64,000 nt of DNA, from positions 43,468,466 to 43,532,465 of the forward strand of contig OW679197.1 of NCBI GenBank assembly GCA_940337035.1, read 5' to 3'. The translations under genes and the position numbers were made by a program. This stretch comes from Agriotes lineatus. Lineage: Eukaryota; Arthropoda; Insecta; Coleoptera; Elateridae. Under the pieces are notes generated by a model. That model searched no databases. It was not told where the DNA came from and was given only the letters and a program-made list of their open reading frames with translations. This document shows, piece by piece, positions 53,860-64,000 of the stretch. Each line of letters opens with the position of its first letter. The stretch's first letter is position 1.

Positions 53860-55840
53860 CCAAACGTGTAACACGAATCACAGGCGACTCTAATTATACA
53901 TTTATTTGAACCCTCGGTCGTTTTACAAACTTGAAACTGCCAACTAAAAGTCAGTTTTACACACTGTATTAGATAAAAAGCTTTATGTAGCGATTACGTT
54001 TTTTAGAATAAAAAATTGTATTGAAGATTATTGACACTCAATAACGATTAAACGCCATTAACGACGATAATAGACTATTCAATCCGATCAGGTAAGTGAT
54101 TATGGGTTCAGTGCATGGCATTAGTTTTTTTACCTAAAGTATGGCAGATAGCGAAATCAAACGACAGACAAAAAATATTTAACGTAAGAATGTTTGTCTC
54201 TAATAAAATGTTTTAAAGGTATTGACCAAATCGTTAAAATAATATGAGCTTCATTTCATGCGAATGATTAAGTTCTGACCACTTAGTACCAGTCGCGACC
54301 AAAAAATTTTGCAAACAACACCCCAAACGTAATCCTACCCGCTAACAGCATTTTTTTAATTTAAAAAAAAAATCAATTTTTTATATCTTTAACTTCAATA
54401 GCCGCTTAGCGAAGGAGTTTTGGATGGAGGTCAGTTTGTTTAAATCGTCTCAGAAATATGTGGTAGCTTTTTGTACAGAACCTTTAGAGACAGACCTTGT
54501 AAAAATTGGAACTTATCAAATCGGGCGAGGTCAGTGTAAAGTTTAAATTTCATCATCACATTACCATTAAAACTTAAAGGATTTGATCTATCAACAATGG
54601 CACTATCTTGCTGGAAACATTAATTTTTGGTTTTCTTCATCCTCCAGTTCAAGAATTTTTAACGTAACAATTTCAAAGAATGAAAGTTAATAATGCCCCT
54701 TTTGGAAATTATTACAACCCAAAGTCCAAATTTAACTAGATATGTGGTGTTCCATCAAATGCTACATGAAGATAAATTGCAGGAAAGTGTACCTTTGCCT
54801 TTGCGAAATACAACTGATCTCGGTAGTCGCCTATTTGTATAATAGTCAATGTCCTTAGTCTTACCTCGTAAATTCAATCCCAAAGCTGCTATGGAGCAAA
54901 GAGAGGGATGCCTTTATATAAACCCCAATGTGTAAAACAAAGACTTTTGTTACCATGGGAGTTAATTATGACTTTTGTCAATCTCAACTTTGCACAATTG
55001 TGAACAGTTATGTTGAAAGGTTCGTGGGGCGACTGAATTTCTAGTTACGCCACTGGCTCTACTGACTGCAATTTCAATTAAATTTGAACTGCCTAGTTTT
55101 TATTTAGCCTGTCAAATTCTTCAATTAAATAATTCATAACATTATGCCACATGCGACCAGACAAAAGCGAAAGTCGCCGTTTTCGAATTCCAGGTCAATT
55201 TGTACTTTAGCTCTTTTTGCTTTATAAACTCGGAGCGTTCGTTATTATTAAGCGGTTTCGGGATTTTGTCTGAAGGGACAAACCTAGTCTTGATCGAATG
55301 GGAATATTTTATTGCAAGAAGAACCTTCCTGCCATCGGTTGCAAAGCGGCTGATATTATTTCTTCTAATGCTATTTACTAATTTCAATTTGTAACTGTAA
55401 ATATAGGTAACTGACTTATATTTAAAACATAGGCTTTAATGACATCAATATTTTGAGTTGCCTGTGTACAAAAAAAAAATTTTTTTAAATTATACTTGAA
55501 TTGAGAAACACAAAATTCAGTGGTTTGCATCAATTGCAGTACGCATCATGACAAAATAGTGCAGTTTTGTTCATTGTTTAATTATTCATTCTATTTTATA
55601 TTAAATGTCAGTTACGCGACCGATTAGCGGTAACGCGAATATAAATCGACAAGCACATACGATGAAAAGATACCGATTCCGTCCGAATAGTCCTGTCAAC
55701 GAACGCTCAAAAGAGGGGTCTAGAGGAAAATAACGAGATTCCAATTTTTGACTTCAGGGCTGTGTTTGTACTAGTTAGGAGGTAAACATACCAAAAGTTC
55801 CCGGAACTAGGAGGTGAGGAGACGGAGGGGCACGTAGCAG
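53860..55840. other. AT-rich stretch, nothing recognised
   Basis: No protein domain, RNA or repeat could be supported. Overlapping opposite frames at 55142-55387 and 55200-55394 look random. Confidence 0.3.
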
Positions 55841-55844
55841 GTGC

Positions 55845-56612
55845 TGGTTTTTAGTTTTTCGCTTATATAAAAAAAAACGGTTAACTCTAGCCAAAAGTAG
55901 TTATGTACAAAATTGGAGCCAAAAAAGTGTTCCACAAGAATGTCCCTAATCAGTTTTTTGGTATGGGCCATGCTGAACCACCCTTCAAACTAGGTTTTTT
56001 CACCCAGTTCGTATTTGATAATGAGCACCACAAGAGCTAAAATGATGTGATTTTCATATTATGATTTTTCGTTAATCTCATTACCATTCCGTGTATTTAA
56101 CGTGACTTTATTTCTTAAATATTAAAAAAAAAATTATATCAATGAATGGTTATCTTTATTATATAACTACGTTTTTCTCAGGTATTACGGTGTAAATACA
56201 CCACATATAGCATTTCTACAATGGAATACTCATTATCTAACGAGAAAATGAAATACAAGGTTTTTTGTCATTTATTTCGAAATTTTCAAATTGCTATAAC
56301 TTTTAATCAGTTTAAGATAAAATATTGAATACTGCACTCATTATAAAGGGAGCTTAATGCTCTACAACTTCTTTTCGGAGAACTTCTCAAATAAATAGTA
56401 AAGAAGTGAAAAGTTTATCAACAAACGTGAGGCAAAAACAGTTTTTCGTAAAATGTTCGGACTCCACGAGCGTATACCTCGAAACCTATGAGATACGCAA
56501 AACTTAGTTGAAATATTCTGGGAGGAAATTTTGTCAGCTTCAATTTTATACATAACCACTTTTTGGCTACAGTTAACCGTTTTCGAGATATAAAGGAAAA
56601 ACCAAGCCTTAC
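55845..56612. mobile_element. MITE-like element with ~150-bp diverged inverted ends
   Basis: The left region (GGTTTTTAGTTTTTCGCTTA, AACGGTTAACTCTAGCCAAA, GTAGTTATGTACAAAATTGG) is the inverted counterpart of the right region (TTTGGCTACAGTTAACCGTT, TTCGAGATATAAAGGAAAAA). Similarity fades inward. No transposase was recognised; the 84-residue frame at 56362-56616 overlaps the right arm and is not coding. Confidence 0.6.
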
Positions 56613-58170
56613 TCATTACTATAAGTTGTTATGACGCATTAGTTGATGGTTTTCCATCATTATCAAGTCAACTTATTGCACAGTACTTACAACCACCTTT
56701 AAATGAGAAGTTTTATAGTATGAATAGAAGCCGAACGTAGAAATTGAATTTACCTAGGGCATATCTTTTTCCCACGGCAGAATATCTACATTTTTGTACG
56801 TTGACCTATCAATTATTTTTTTTTTCAATAATTATTGCATCAATTAACTTATTGTTACTCAGTAACTACAATTTATTAGTACACTTATTCTTAATATTGG
56901 CGACATTTCCGAACAATTAATTAGAGAACAGTAACAGCATGAGTAAAATTGCTATGCCAATCAACATATCAAATTAAGACTAGGAAAAGTGATGACATGA
57001 TCTTAAAAAAATAGGAAGTCGAAGCCAAGGTCAGCGTTGATTTAATCAAATCGTTTTGCTAACGAAGAGACCTTATGAAATTAGTTGTTAATAGATTATT
57101 AGGTAGATTGAAGCGCAACAGGAATATTCATCACTCGCGACGGATCCTTATAGGAAAAGAAAACGTAGGTTGTCATGAATCATTGCAAAATAAACTTCAA
57201 TTTACCTGATGTTACACCAACAAACGTAAGTTTTCTGTCAAGCGGTTGTAAAAACAGCAAATATTCTGTTTAAAACTAGTTACATTTATTTACCTCTCGT
57301 TTTATTCAGCAAGCAGGCTTCAGTTTTATTGGGAATTTGCTAGCTTCAATTATTGCCACTTTATCCATTATGCTCGTAGGTATGCAATTTCACGTCGAGA
57401 AGGTAGATGTCTGCGATTATAAGTGTTATTGCCGTTATTGAAGCATCTCGACATTCGATAAGCGCTTCGCTACAAAAGAATTTAAAGTAATTTTAAAATT
57501 GCTGGAGGCTTTTGTAGAGGAGGAATTAATTTTGTGAAAGCAATTTCATATTAAACGTACTCTGCGTTCTATTTAAATTTCTATTATAGGAAACAAATTA
57601 GCTAAATTGTACAAAATTAAATTTCGCTCATTCTTTGGTTATTGTGTGCAATTTATTGTCTTTCTGAATTCAGTGTTAGTTTTAATTACAACCTCTTTCA
57701 AGTAATCGTTTTTATGCTTTTTGTACTTCTGTGTTACATTTTTTTTCAATTATATCTTAGCTAGTACTTTTTATTGATTTTATTATGGGATTTTGTATAT
57801 TATGAGTTTATACATTATTCTTCTTTTAATAATATTGTGCAACATCTAACCTTCATTTTCTCCTTCTAAACGACCAGAACAATTTTTATCTACATATGCA
57901 GCGTGTCCCAGAAATAAGAGCACAAACAAATCAGCAACCCGAAGGTGAGAATAGCGCAATTTTTTTTTATTCTAAGCATATTGAAATTTGATTTTAAAAA
58001 CCCTGTATTCCCTGTATATAGTAATAATATATTATATAACAAACATGGAAAGTGATATACCTGAGTGTGTAAATCACTCGAGTACATGAAAGATACTTTA
58101 AAACGAGTGTTGGCAATATTTTTCCTACGACACAATCTTTTATGCAGTCGTCGTCTAGGTAAATGATATT
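56613..58170. other. AT-rich stretch, nothing firm recognised
   Basis: GCAGCGTGTCCCAGAAATAA at 57899 resembles a single end of a Tc1-type element without a partner. The part 57000-57480 is non-repetitive and could include conserved non-coding sequence. No gene was recognised. Confidence 0.3.
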
Positions 58171-58184
58171 CAGTGTAATATAGG

Positions 58185-58986
58185 GAATCTAGGAAAGTTT
58201 ACCGAAAACACTTTACCGACGGAAAGTTGACCGAATGGAAATTTGACCGAAAGGAACGTTTACCGAAAGGAAAGTTCGCCGAATGGAAATTTTACCGAAA
58301 GGAAAGTTTACGGAAACACAATTGATCGAAAGGAAGTTTGACCGAAATTATAAAATCCTATATATTGAGACGCTATCAAGCTAGCGGTATCTAGTTCTTT
58401 ATTTATTTATTTATCTTCCGTTGAAGACAGGTGTTACTTGTCCTATAATTTAGAATTTAGAAGAAAGGTTGTTGTGTTGAGTATCCATTAATTGTTACTT
58501 TTCTCAAATATGGCATGATTCGTCGATGACTATAAAGCATATGGGACAGTGAAGTGTTTAGTTATAAAGAATCTTAATTTGAATTGTTAATGTAGTTGAC
58601 TGTGTAATTATAATTTATATGCAGATTTATTTTTAAACATTATGTAATATGTACATAAAGTATGAGATAACAGATACTACATAATCAGACTATCTAGTCA
58701 ATAAGAACATCAGAAACTTATAAAAAGAAAATAAGCAGTCAGGAAAATGTTTGGGTTGGTTACGCAAAAATGCTTGATATCGTCTCAATATACTATAGGA
58801 TTTTATAATTTCTGTCAAATTTCCTTTCAGTCAATCGTGTTTCGGTAAACGTTCCTTTCGGTAAAATTTCCATTCGGCGAACTTTCCTTTCGGTAAACAT
58901 TCCTTTTGGTCAACTTTTCATTCGGTCAACTTTCCGTCGGTAAACTTTCCGTCGGTAAAGTGTTTTCGGTAAACTTTCCGGGGCCC
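58185..58986. mobile_element. Foldback element with 16-bp subrepeats and 9-bp TSD
   Basis: Left arm 58185-58378 and right arm 58777-58986 are inverted copies. Within each arm, 16-bp units of the form GGAAAGTTTACCGAAA repeat at least six times (variants: GGAAATTTGACCGAAA, GGAACGTTTACCGAAA, GGAAAGTTCGCCGAAT). A 9-bp direct repeat, TAATATAGG, flanks it (58176-58184 and 58987-58995). The architecture (TIRs built of short direct repeats and a 9-bp duplication) parallels Drosophila FB elements. The ~400-bp centre has no recognised gene. Confidence 0.9.
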
Positions 58987-59279
58987 TAATATAGGTACTT
59001 ATTTTCCGTGGTGTATCGCTATTCAGGCTTTACTTAGATGTAGAACGTTACATTCTTATTCGTAAACATCAGGCAATCTGAAGTAATTAAACAATTATAT
59101 GAATAGCTTTACATGTAGTTTAATCCATAAGTCCTGAAATCCGCAAGATCCAGAAAACATAGCATCATAAGCAAGAACCATGAAAAGCAAAGTTGAACGT
59201 ATACTATGCAATTTATAGGTCAGTATTAACATAAGACTGTGAATATTGGATGCTAACAGATAAAGAGAAAAAATCTATA

Positions 59280-60390
59280 AAAGGGGTTTACACGGAACTT
59301 CCCTCGCGTGAATTAGAGCAATTTGCAAATAAAAAATAATGTAGTCCGCTGAGATTCGAACTCCGCGCTCCCAGGCGAATATTTGATGGAAGTGTCTGGT
59401 GCGCCCCTAGAATAACTGAGCCACTGGCTCGCTCAAATTCCAAGAGTTTCTGCTGCGTTATAAAGATACAAATTGTGACATTAAATAGTTTGAAAAATCC
59501 ACGGCAGCTTTATACGTGAATAATGTAATTTGTAATAATTAAACAACAGAAATTTAAAGATTAATTTATTTGCGAACAAAAACAAAAACCATTAAAAGTA
59601 TGTACTTCATGTTTTTCATCTATTTATTATAACTTAAGGGCGAATAAAAACACAGAAATAATGCAGTGTTTTCTCATAGGGCAGTTATGAGCACAAGCAA
59701 ATAAAAAAAACTGTAAATTATTTTACCCTGAATGTCCCACGCAAGTGACAACAATCGTAAAATCAGAGGAAAATAGAGCTAAAAATATCGTAGCGAGCCC
59801 AATAATATTGATACAATAAAACGAAACACTTGGTTATGCGAATTACATCAATTATCGATTTAAAAGCTTACATGCCGTGCGATTCAATCTAAATCACCTG
59901 CGTATGCGATTGTAACCGCATCGATATGTTACAGTAGGCCATGCAGCCTCACTGGTACGTGAGCGACGCGCTTCTCTATTTAACCGAACGGTCTTATTGT
60001 TGAAACTTTTTGACTCTTTTGCGACATTATCCTGTATCCGGTGGGTTCTATTTTCGTCCAGGGTAAAGCCTGACATATGTGCAAATTATTACTTTCATCT
60101 ATTTCCCAGTTAACGCATAAATAAACAAAACTTATTTTTGTAACTGCTCACCCTGTATATATTTGTCTGAAATTTTCTCGGTTTCATGCCAGGTAGACAT
60201 AGAATCTGCATGCAAAGTATCACCATCTTCCAACAAACATTTTTTGAGTTATACCGCCAACAGACAGACAGACAGACAGACAGATAGACAGACAGACGGA
60301 GTTGAGAAAACCTGTTTTTCGTCATCTAAAGACCCCGAAACGTGATTTTTTTGCAATTAGAATACTTCCTTTGTCTTTTAGACGAGTCAA
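59280..60390 (-). mobile_element. tRNA-like SINE, family A, copy 5 (compound, two tRNA-like parts)
   Basis: A first tRNA-like module (minus strand CCAGTGGCTCAGTTATTCTA and GGAGTTCGAATCTCA, complement of 59339-59435) is followed by a second at about 59870-59965 (GCATGGCCTACTGTAACATA; B-box decayed to AGATTGAATCGC). The body, (GACA)n tract (60261-60299) and partial terminal hairpin (60362-60388) then follow. Two tRNA-like modules in one locus suggest insertion of one copy next to another. Confidence 0.7.
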
Positions 60391-60399
60391 GTAAACAAT

Positions 60400-60720
60400 T
60401 TGGGGGAAGACAATAAGACAAAACCTAAAAATACCATTACTAACATACTTCGTTGAACAAAGGCAGTGGAGAACTGATGGGAAACCTGAAACAATGCAGA
60501 AAACCATAATGTTAAATCAAACATTAAAGGCAAAAAATTCTTAAAAAGAAAAAGAATGAAGATCCAATAAGACATGAAACAAAGTTATTGAGAAGAAGCT
60601 AGAAAAGAAGGGGTGTACATGGAAAGAAGCAAAAGGGAAAGCAAAAAAGAAGAAATCGGCAGTTTTTTATCAACAACAGTGAAATGGGGGTCTGTCCAAT
60701 GGTAATAGGAAAGTGAAAGT
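60400..60720 (+). pseudogene. Possible LINE C-terminal remnant
   Basis: Frames give KKLEKKGCTWKEAKGKAKKK near 60590-60650, reminiscent of the LGLTWxEAxxxAxDRxxWR C-terminal motif of RT LINEs. The match is short and low-complexity (lysine-rich), so chance is possible. Confidence 0.25.
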
Positions 60721-61019
60721 TGGTTAAATAATGAAAGTGAAGGTAACACACCCTTAACCTATCTTTTTTCTTGTCTTTTGCTTGTCTGCTCAACGTCTTC
60801 TTTTGTAATTATTTACTATATGAAATTTATGTAATGCTGTTTTCCAATTTCTTTAATTTTTTTAAGTTTGCGAGATAACACCGTTAGAAATTAAATCTAC
60901 TGACTTGTATAGACTCCATTCACCACCTTTTTTGTGAGATATTATTTCGCTATTTTGTATAGTCGTTAAATTGCAATATGTTTATTCCCTCACAATTCTT
61001 TAAAATAGGTTAACATGTC

Positions 61020-61490
61020 CTATAATAAGAAGAAGAAGAAGAAGAAGGTTAACATGATCATCATCAGCTGCAGTGTATAAACTATGCAAGCTTGTTCCGA
61101 CTTCACAATTACAACTGGTCTTCCCACCTCTTCTTTGGGTGGCCTATCTTTCTTCTCCCTTGGGGTGTATAGTTTAGAATCTTCCTGAGTATGCGTATAT
61201 CTTTTATTCTTGGAATATGTGGCTACCACCTATATCTATTATGTTTGTATCAATTCACTGAGATCGAAGTTTTGTAACTTTTGTCATATATTTACACTCT
61301 CTTTTTGTCTTCTAGTTTATATCCAGCTACAAATTTTAAGAACTTCATCTCTGCTGTTTGAATTATTTTTGCTTGTTGTTTAGCCATCGTCGAGTTTTCC
61401 CACCCATATAGAAGAACAACTATTCTTTTGCTAATAGTGAATAATACGTTAGGTGAATTTATTGTGCAAACGCAACGCAATTAGACATAG
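61020..61490 (-). pseudogene. Degenerate LINE RT C-terminus with (GAA)n 3' tail
   Basis: The minus strand reads VVLLYGWENSTMAKQQAKII and QTAEMKFLKFVAGYKLEDKK (61292-61420). This matches the conserved VLLYGxExWTLxKRxxxRIQ-AEMxFLRxVAGYTxxDxxRN segment downstream of the RT palm in many insect endonuclease-RT LINEs. Further downstream, KKDRPPKEEVGRPVV occurs in the 61100-61190 part, close to the usual proline/arginine-rich C-terminus. The element then ends in a CTTCTT tract (AAG run at 61026-61047 on plus), a typical simple-repeat tail. The upstream palm and endonuclease are missing: a 5'-truncated insertion with stops. Confidence 0.75.
61026..61047. repeat. (AAG)n microsatellite
   Basis: Seven AAG units at the 3' end of the minus-strand LINE remnant. 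Confidence 0.9.
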
Positions 61491-61699
61491 AATTACGATT
61501 TCAACGATGTATAAATGCAGTAACGACAAGCCTTGAATTTTTCCATGCGACGCGGTCTCGCTAATATAGCATTTTTATTGTATGGCAACTGTTATTTTAT
61601 TATAGCAGGCGTGAGGGAGTCGTCAAATTTTCGTTCCCTGAAGTATCGACTGTCAAGTGACGCAATTGCGTGCTAATGGCAGGCAGCATAAGTACAAAG

Positions 61700-61960
61700 T
61701 TTTCGTTATAATGAGTGCGACAATGTGAAAATCAACTTTCTTTTATATGTTCCTGGTGCAGGGAATCGAGCGAGAAGTCATCTAAAAAGCAAAAATGTCG
61801 TCGTCAGTTTGAATCAGAGACATGAGCGCATGCGTGCAAAATGGTTGAATCAACTTTGCGGTTTGAAAGCTTCAGGAAATCGATCAATATACTCCTTGCG
61901 GACTCTCACTATGAAACATTGTCAAGCTAGTAACGTGTTAAAGAGCACTAATTGAGTGCA
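61700..61960 (+). pseudogene. Possible decayed THAP-like zinc finger fragment
   Basis: ATGAGTGCGACAATGTG could start MSATMC. A 76-codon frame at 61725-61955 then reads YVPGAGNRARSHLKSKNVVV and ERMRAKWLNQLCGLKASGNR. The spacing of VPG, the RxxW-type position (RAKW) and a downstream histidine recall a THAP domain (pattern CxVPGCxN...FP...RxxW...CxxHF). The second cysteine is alanine and a frameshift is needed at the end. THAP domains occur in P-element-like transposases and host proteins. This is a weak, pattern-only call. Confidence 0.3.
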
Positions 61961-63748
61961 ATCACATGATCTTCTCTACTCTTCCTTTCGAGTCGAAAAT
62001 AGGCAGAGAGCCAGTTTTCAAGCACAGTTTTACAGTTTACTTGCATCTTAAGAATAATAACCTTTTTCCAACCCTGGGTGCGGGTCTGCCGCATTCCAGG
62101 TAGCATTCACGTAGTTTGTGCCGTTCTCTCGGCTCTTCAGAGTACAGCAAGAGTGCGGAAGTTGTCACATTGGGGCAGAAAGAAGCATCTTACCGAATTA
62201 ATTACGTGGACAGTTCTGCATCGGGGTGTTAACCGGAAGATTACAGTGCTAGTGTGGCCGGAGGATATAGTAGTAAGAAATTCCATTGTTCTAAGTCTAT
62301 TAAATGACTACGTTTGCCGAAACTTTTGATTCGTAGAGCACGCATTCCGTTCTCTCTTTTAGGATTTTAACAGCATTCTTCTGGTTGATGTAGCCCTGGT
62401 GCTTAAGGTTCTTTCCTTCCGTATCTACTAGATTTTTTCCAAGTCGGTCATCATAGATTGGAGGTTGCCGACATGGATACGAGGTGTAATAGCCACGTGT
62501 TCCGGCCCACATGGAGTGATAAGCCGATAAAACTCAGTGGTCTGTAATCAAATAAGTGCTCATCCCTATTTTACTATGCAAAGTGCAGTGGTTAGTTAAG
62601 CAAATATTGGCACGTTTTAAGAACACTCCGACGTTGAGTCATAAGCTTTTATTTTTGTTGAGCAAAAGTAACCTAAGCTTAAATATTTGACAAGAGACAT
62701 TAATTGTTGGTTAGCAGTATGTAAACCCCCTATGACGTCATATAGACGTAGGGATATTTTCCTAACGTTTAGTTGTGTTTATTATACCTGCATATGCACA
62801 AATTCAACATAACTAGATTAAACTAGCCCTTGAGTTTATTTTCTGATGTTCGCATGCGACCCCCTTTTGTGTTACTTGTTTATTGTGTAAAGAATTTTTG
62901 CTACTGCAAGAGATTAGTCATAAGGTAAGTTCGTGAAGGTAGGAGGCTGCGCCGTCGCACTCAAACGCTGTCCGTAAGCCCAGAAGAGTGTCCTTATTTC
63001 GGACTTCAAGGGGCAATCCCTTTCTTTGTGAAGAAAAACCAAAGTCAGTGGCGTCCAAATATATTAACAACTATCTAATTTACCACCACCCTTCCAACGA
63101 GTTAAGCTGGCAATAGTGTGTTACATAAACACCGTAACGCCGGGGCAAATAACACTTACACTTTACCTACTTGTCGTCTTACAATTATCAAATTAAGGCC
63201 GTGACCTACTTTTGTGTCGTAAATACTCTTTAGCATGTAACAATAATTATTAAAAATGCGCTACAAATGTGTGACTGTAGTTTGTTAATAGCAATACTAC
63301 GAGAACAATAAATACACAACTTTTCGGAGATGTGTCTTTCAGGTAGTACCACATTTATATTTTTTTCTCAGATAACTATCGTAATGGGTCTAAAAATATT
63401 ACTTTGTTTCTTCAAATAAGTTTTCTCATTATTTTAGTTTTAAAAACGTTCCTGTGCTCACTTTGTTGCTTATGCATATTTGTTTCTCCCAACCTGGAAT
63501 AAAATGAAGCTTAATTATGTACATAATGATGCTTGATACAAAATAGACCTCTTTATTCCTTTCATGACATAAACAAGCATGTTTTCTTGACAACGAATCA
63601 GTTAACTACTAGATGTTAGGTGATTATTATTAATAATCAACTAATTTAGATCGACGGTTGTGAGAAAAGCTTTGTATGCACCTCTGGAGTAGACTTCATT
63701 AAACTTTCGACTGAAACTTACAGTATTGGGTAAGCTCGTAGTTTACTC
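61961..63748. other. No gene recognised; GC-richer at 62060-62520
   Basis: The minus-strand frame at 62300-62512 (70 codons, beginning MWAGTRGYYTSYPCRQPPIY) and plus frame at 62078-62329 match no family I recognise. The remaining sequence to 63748 is AT-rich with no supported feature. Confidence 0.25.
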
Positions 63749-63756
63749 CCTTGGTG

Positions 63757-63952
63757 CAGAGCCGGATTGAGAATATGTGAGGCCCAGGGCTAAATTTTTT
63801 TAGAGGCCCTATTCCCATTTATGCAATGGGTACAAAGGGATCTAAATGATTAGAAACCGCACTAGATTATAACCTTCGAATCTTTTCGAGGCCCCCGAAA
63901 TTCGGTGGCCCGGGGCTGCAGCCCCCTTAGCCCCCCCCCTTAATCCGGCTCT
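63757..63952. mobile_element. hAT-type MITE, 196 bp, with perfect 8-bp TSD
   Basis: TIRs CAGAGCCGGATTGAG and TTAATCCGGCTCTG are flanked by CCTTGGTG on both sides (63749-63756 and 63953-63960). The interior is rich in GGCCC/GGGCC runs (GGCCCGGGGCTGCAGCCCCC), typical of the CAGAGCCGGAT group of non-autonomous hAT elements in animals. No coding capacity. Confidence 0.92.
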
Positions 63953-64000
63953 GCCTTGGTGCATTAATACCTATTTATTCCATTTTCATAAATTGTTCTC

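Noticed and set aside
62300..62512. 70-residue minus-strand frame (MWAGTRGYYTSYP...) as an exon
   Set aside because: Plausible composition, but no recognised family, and splice sites could not be supported.

Overview
This is an AT-rich eukaryotic window, most likely from an insect or other arthropod. The evidence is the repeat fauna: Jockey, RTE-like and CR1/Jockey-like LINE remnants, a Penelope-like element, hAT elements with 8-bp target duplications, a Tc1/IS630-type element carrying a DUF4817-like helix-turn-helix domain, long-arm foldback elements and tRNA- and 5S-derived SINEs. The order or species cannot be fixed from this sequence. I found no intact host protein-coding gene. Almost every long reading frame is a shadow, a low-complexity artefact or a broken transposon gene, so the window looks like intergenic or large-intron DNA filled by nested transposons.

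Layout. 0.7-0.9 kb: short palindromic repeat related to the 42.4-43.9 kb element. 1.2-1.6 kb: first copy of a tRNA-like/microsatellite SINE (family A; other copies at 27.6, 38.2, 40.4 and 59.3 kb). 1.8-4.0 kb: GC- and CpG-rich retroelement-like block with two tandem arrays (87-bp and ~90-bp units). 4.1-4.5 kb: degenerate LINE reverse transcriptase (RT), minus strand. 5.4-5.8 kb: tRNA-Gly-derived SINE (family B; second copy at 48.6-49.0 kb). 7.1-7.8 kb: degenerate RTE-like RT. 9.1-10.3 kb: 1.17-kb foldback element. 13.9-18.06 kb: minus-strand Jockey element (gag zinc knuckles, endonuclease, RT), split by a 165-bp tandem repeat and a 1.3-kb DNA transposon with ~283-bp terminal inverted repeats. 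22.5-23.3 kb: hAT element with a LINE 3' fragment inside. 24.5-25.99 kb: very degenerate ~150-bp tandem array. 29.3-29.6 kb: 5S-rRNA-derived SINE. 31.8-32.7 kb: hAT element with a transposase C-terminal remnant. 32.7-33.5 and 44.1-45.2 kb: diverged direct duplication. 34.7-38.15 kb: Penelope-like element (RT and GIY-YIG endonuclease) between ~300-bp inverted flanks, with a 459-bp solo LTR inserted in it. 42.4-43.9 kb: compound element with hairpin-forming ends around a fragment resembling a Crypton-type tyrosine-recombinase N-terminal region. 48.05-50.49 kb: palindrome nested in palindrome. 53.1-53.7 and 60.4-61.5 kb: LINE remnants. 58.2-59.0 kb: foldback element with 16-bp subrepeats and a 9-bp target duplication. 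63.76-63.95 kb: small hAT MITE.

The most interesting structure is the 42.4-43.9 kb element. Two hairpin modules in opposite orientation share the same outer termini but have different cores. They flank the recombinase-like remnant. The 0.7-0.9 kb locus, in reverse orientation, joins the two outer flanks directly at a single GTAGATA, as an excised or 'empty' version would. Other unexplained structure includes the nested palindromes with dense AACCGGTT-type sites, a 20-bp GATTGCGG minisatellite at two loci, and the ~150-bp decayed array. All family assignments come from motif recognition by eye; no database search was run.
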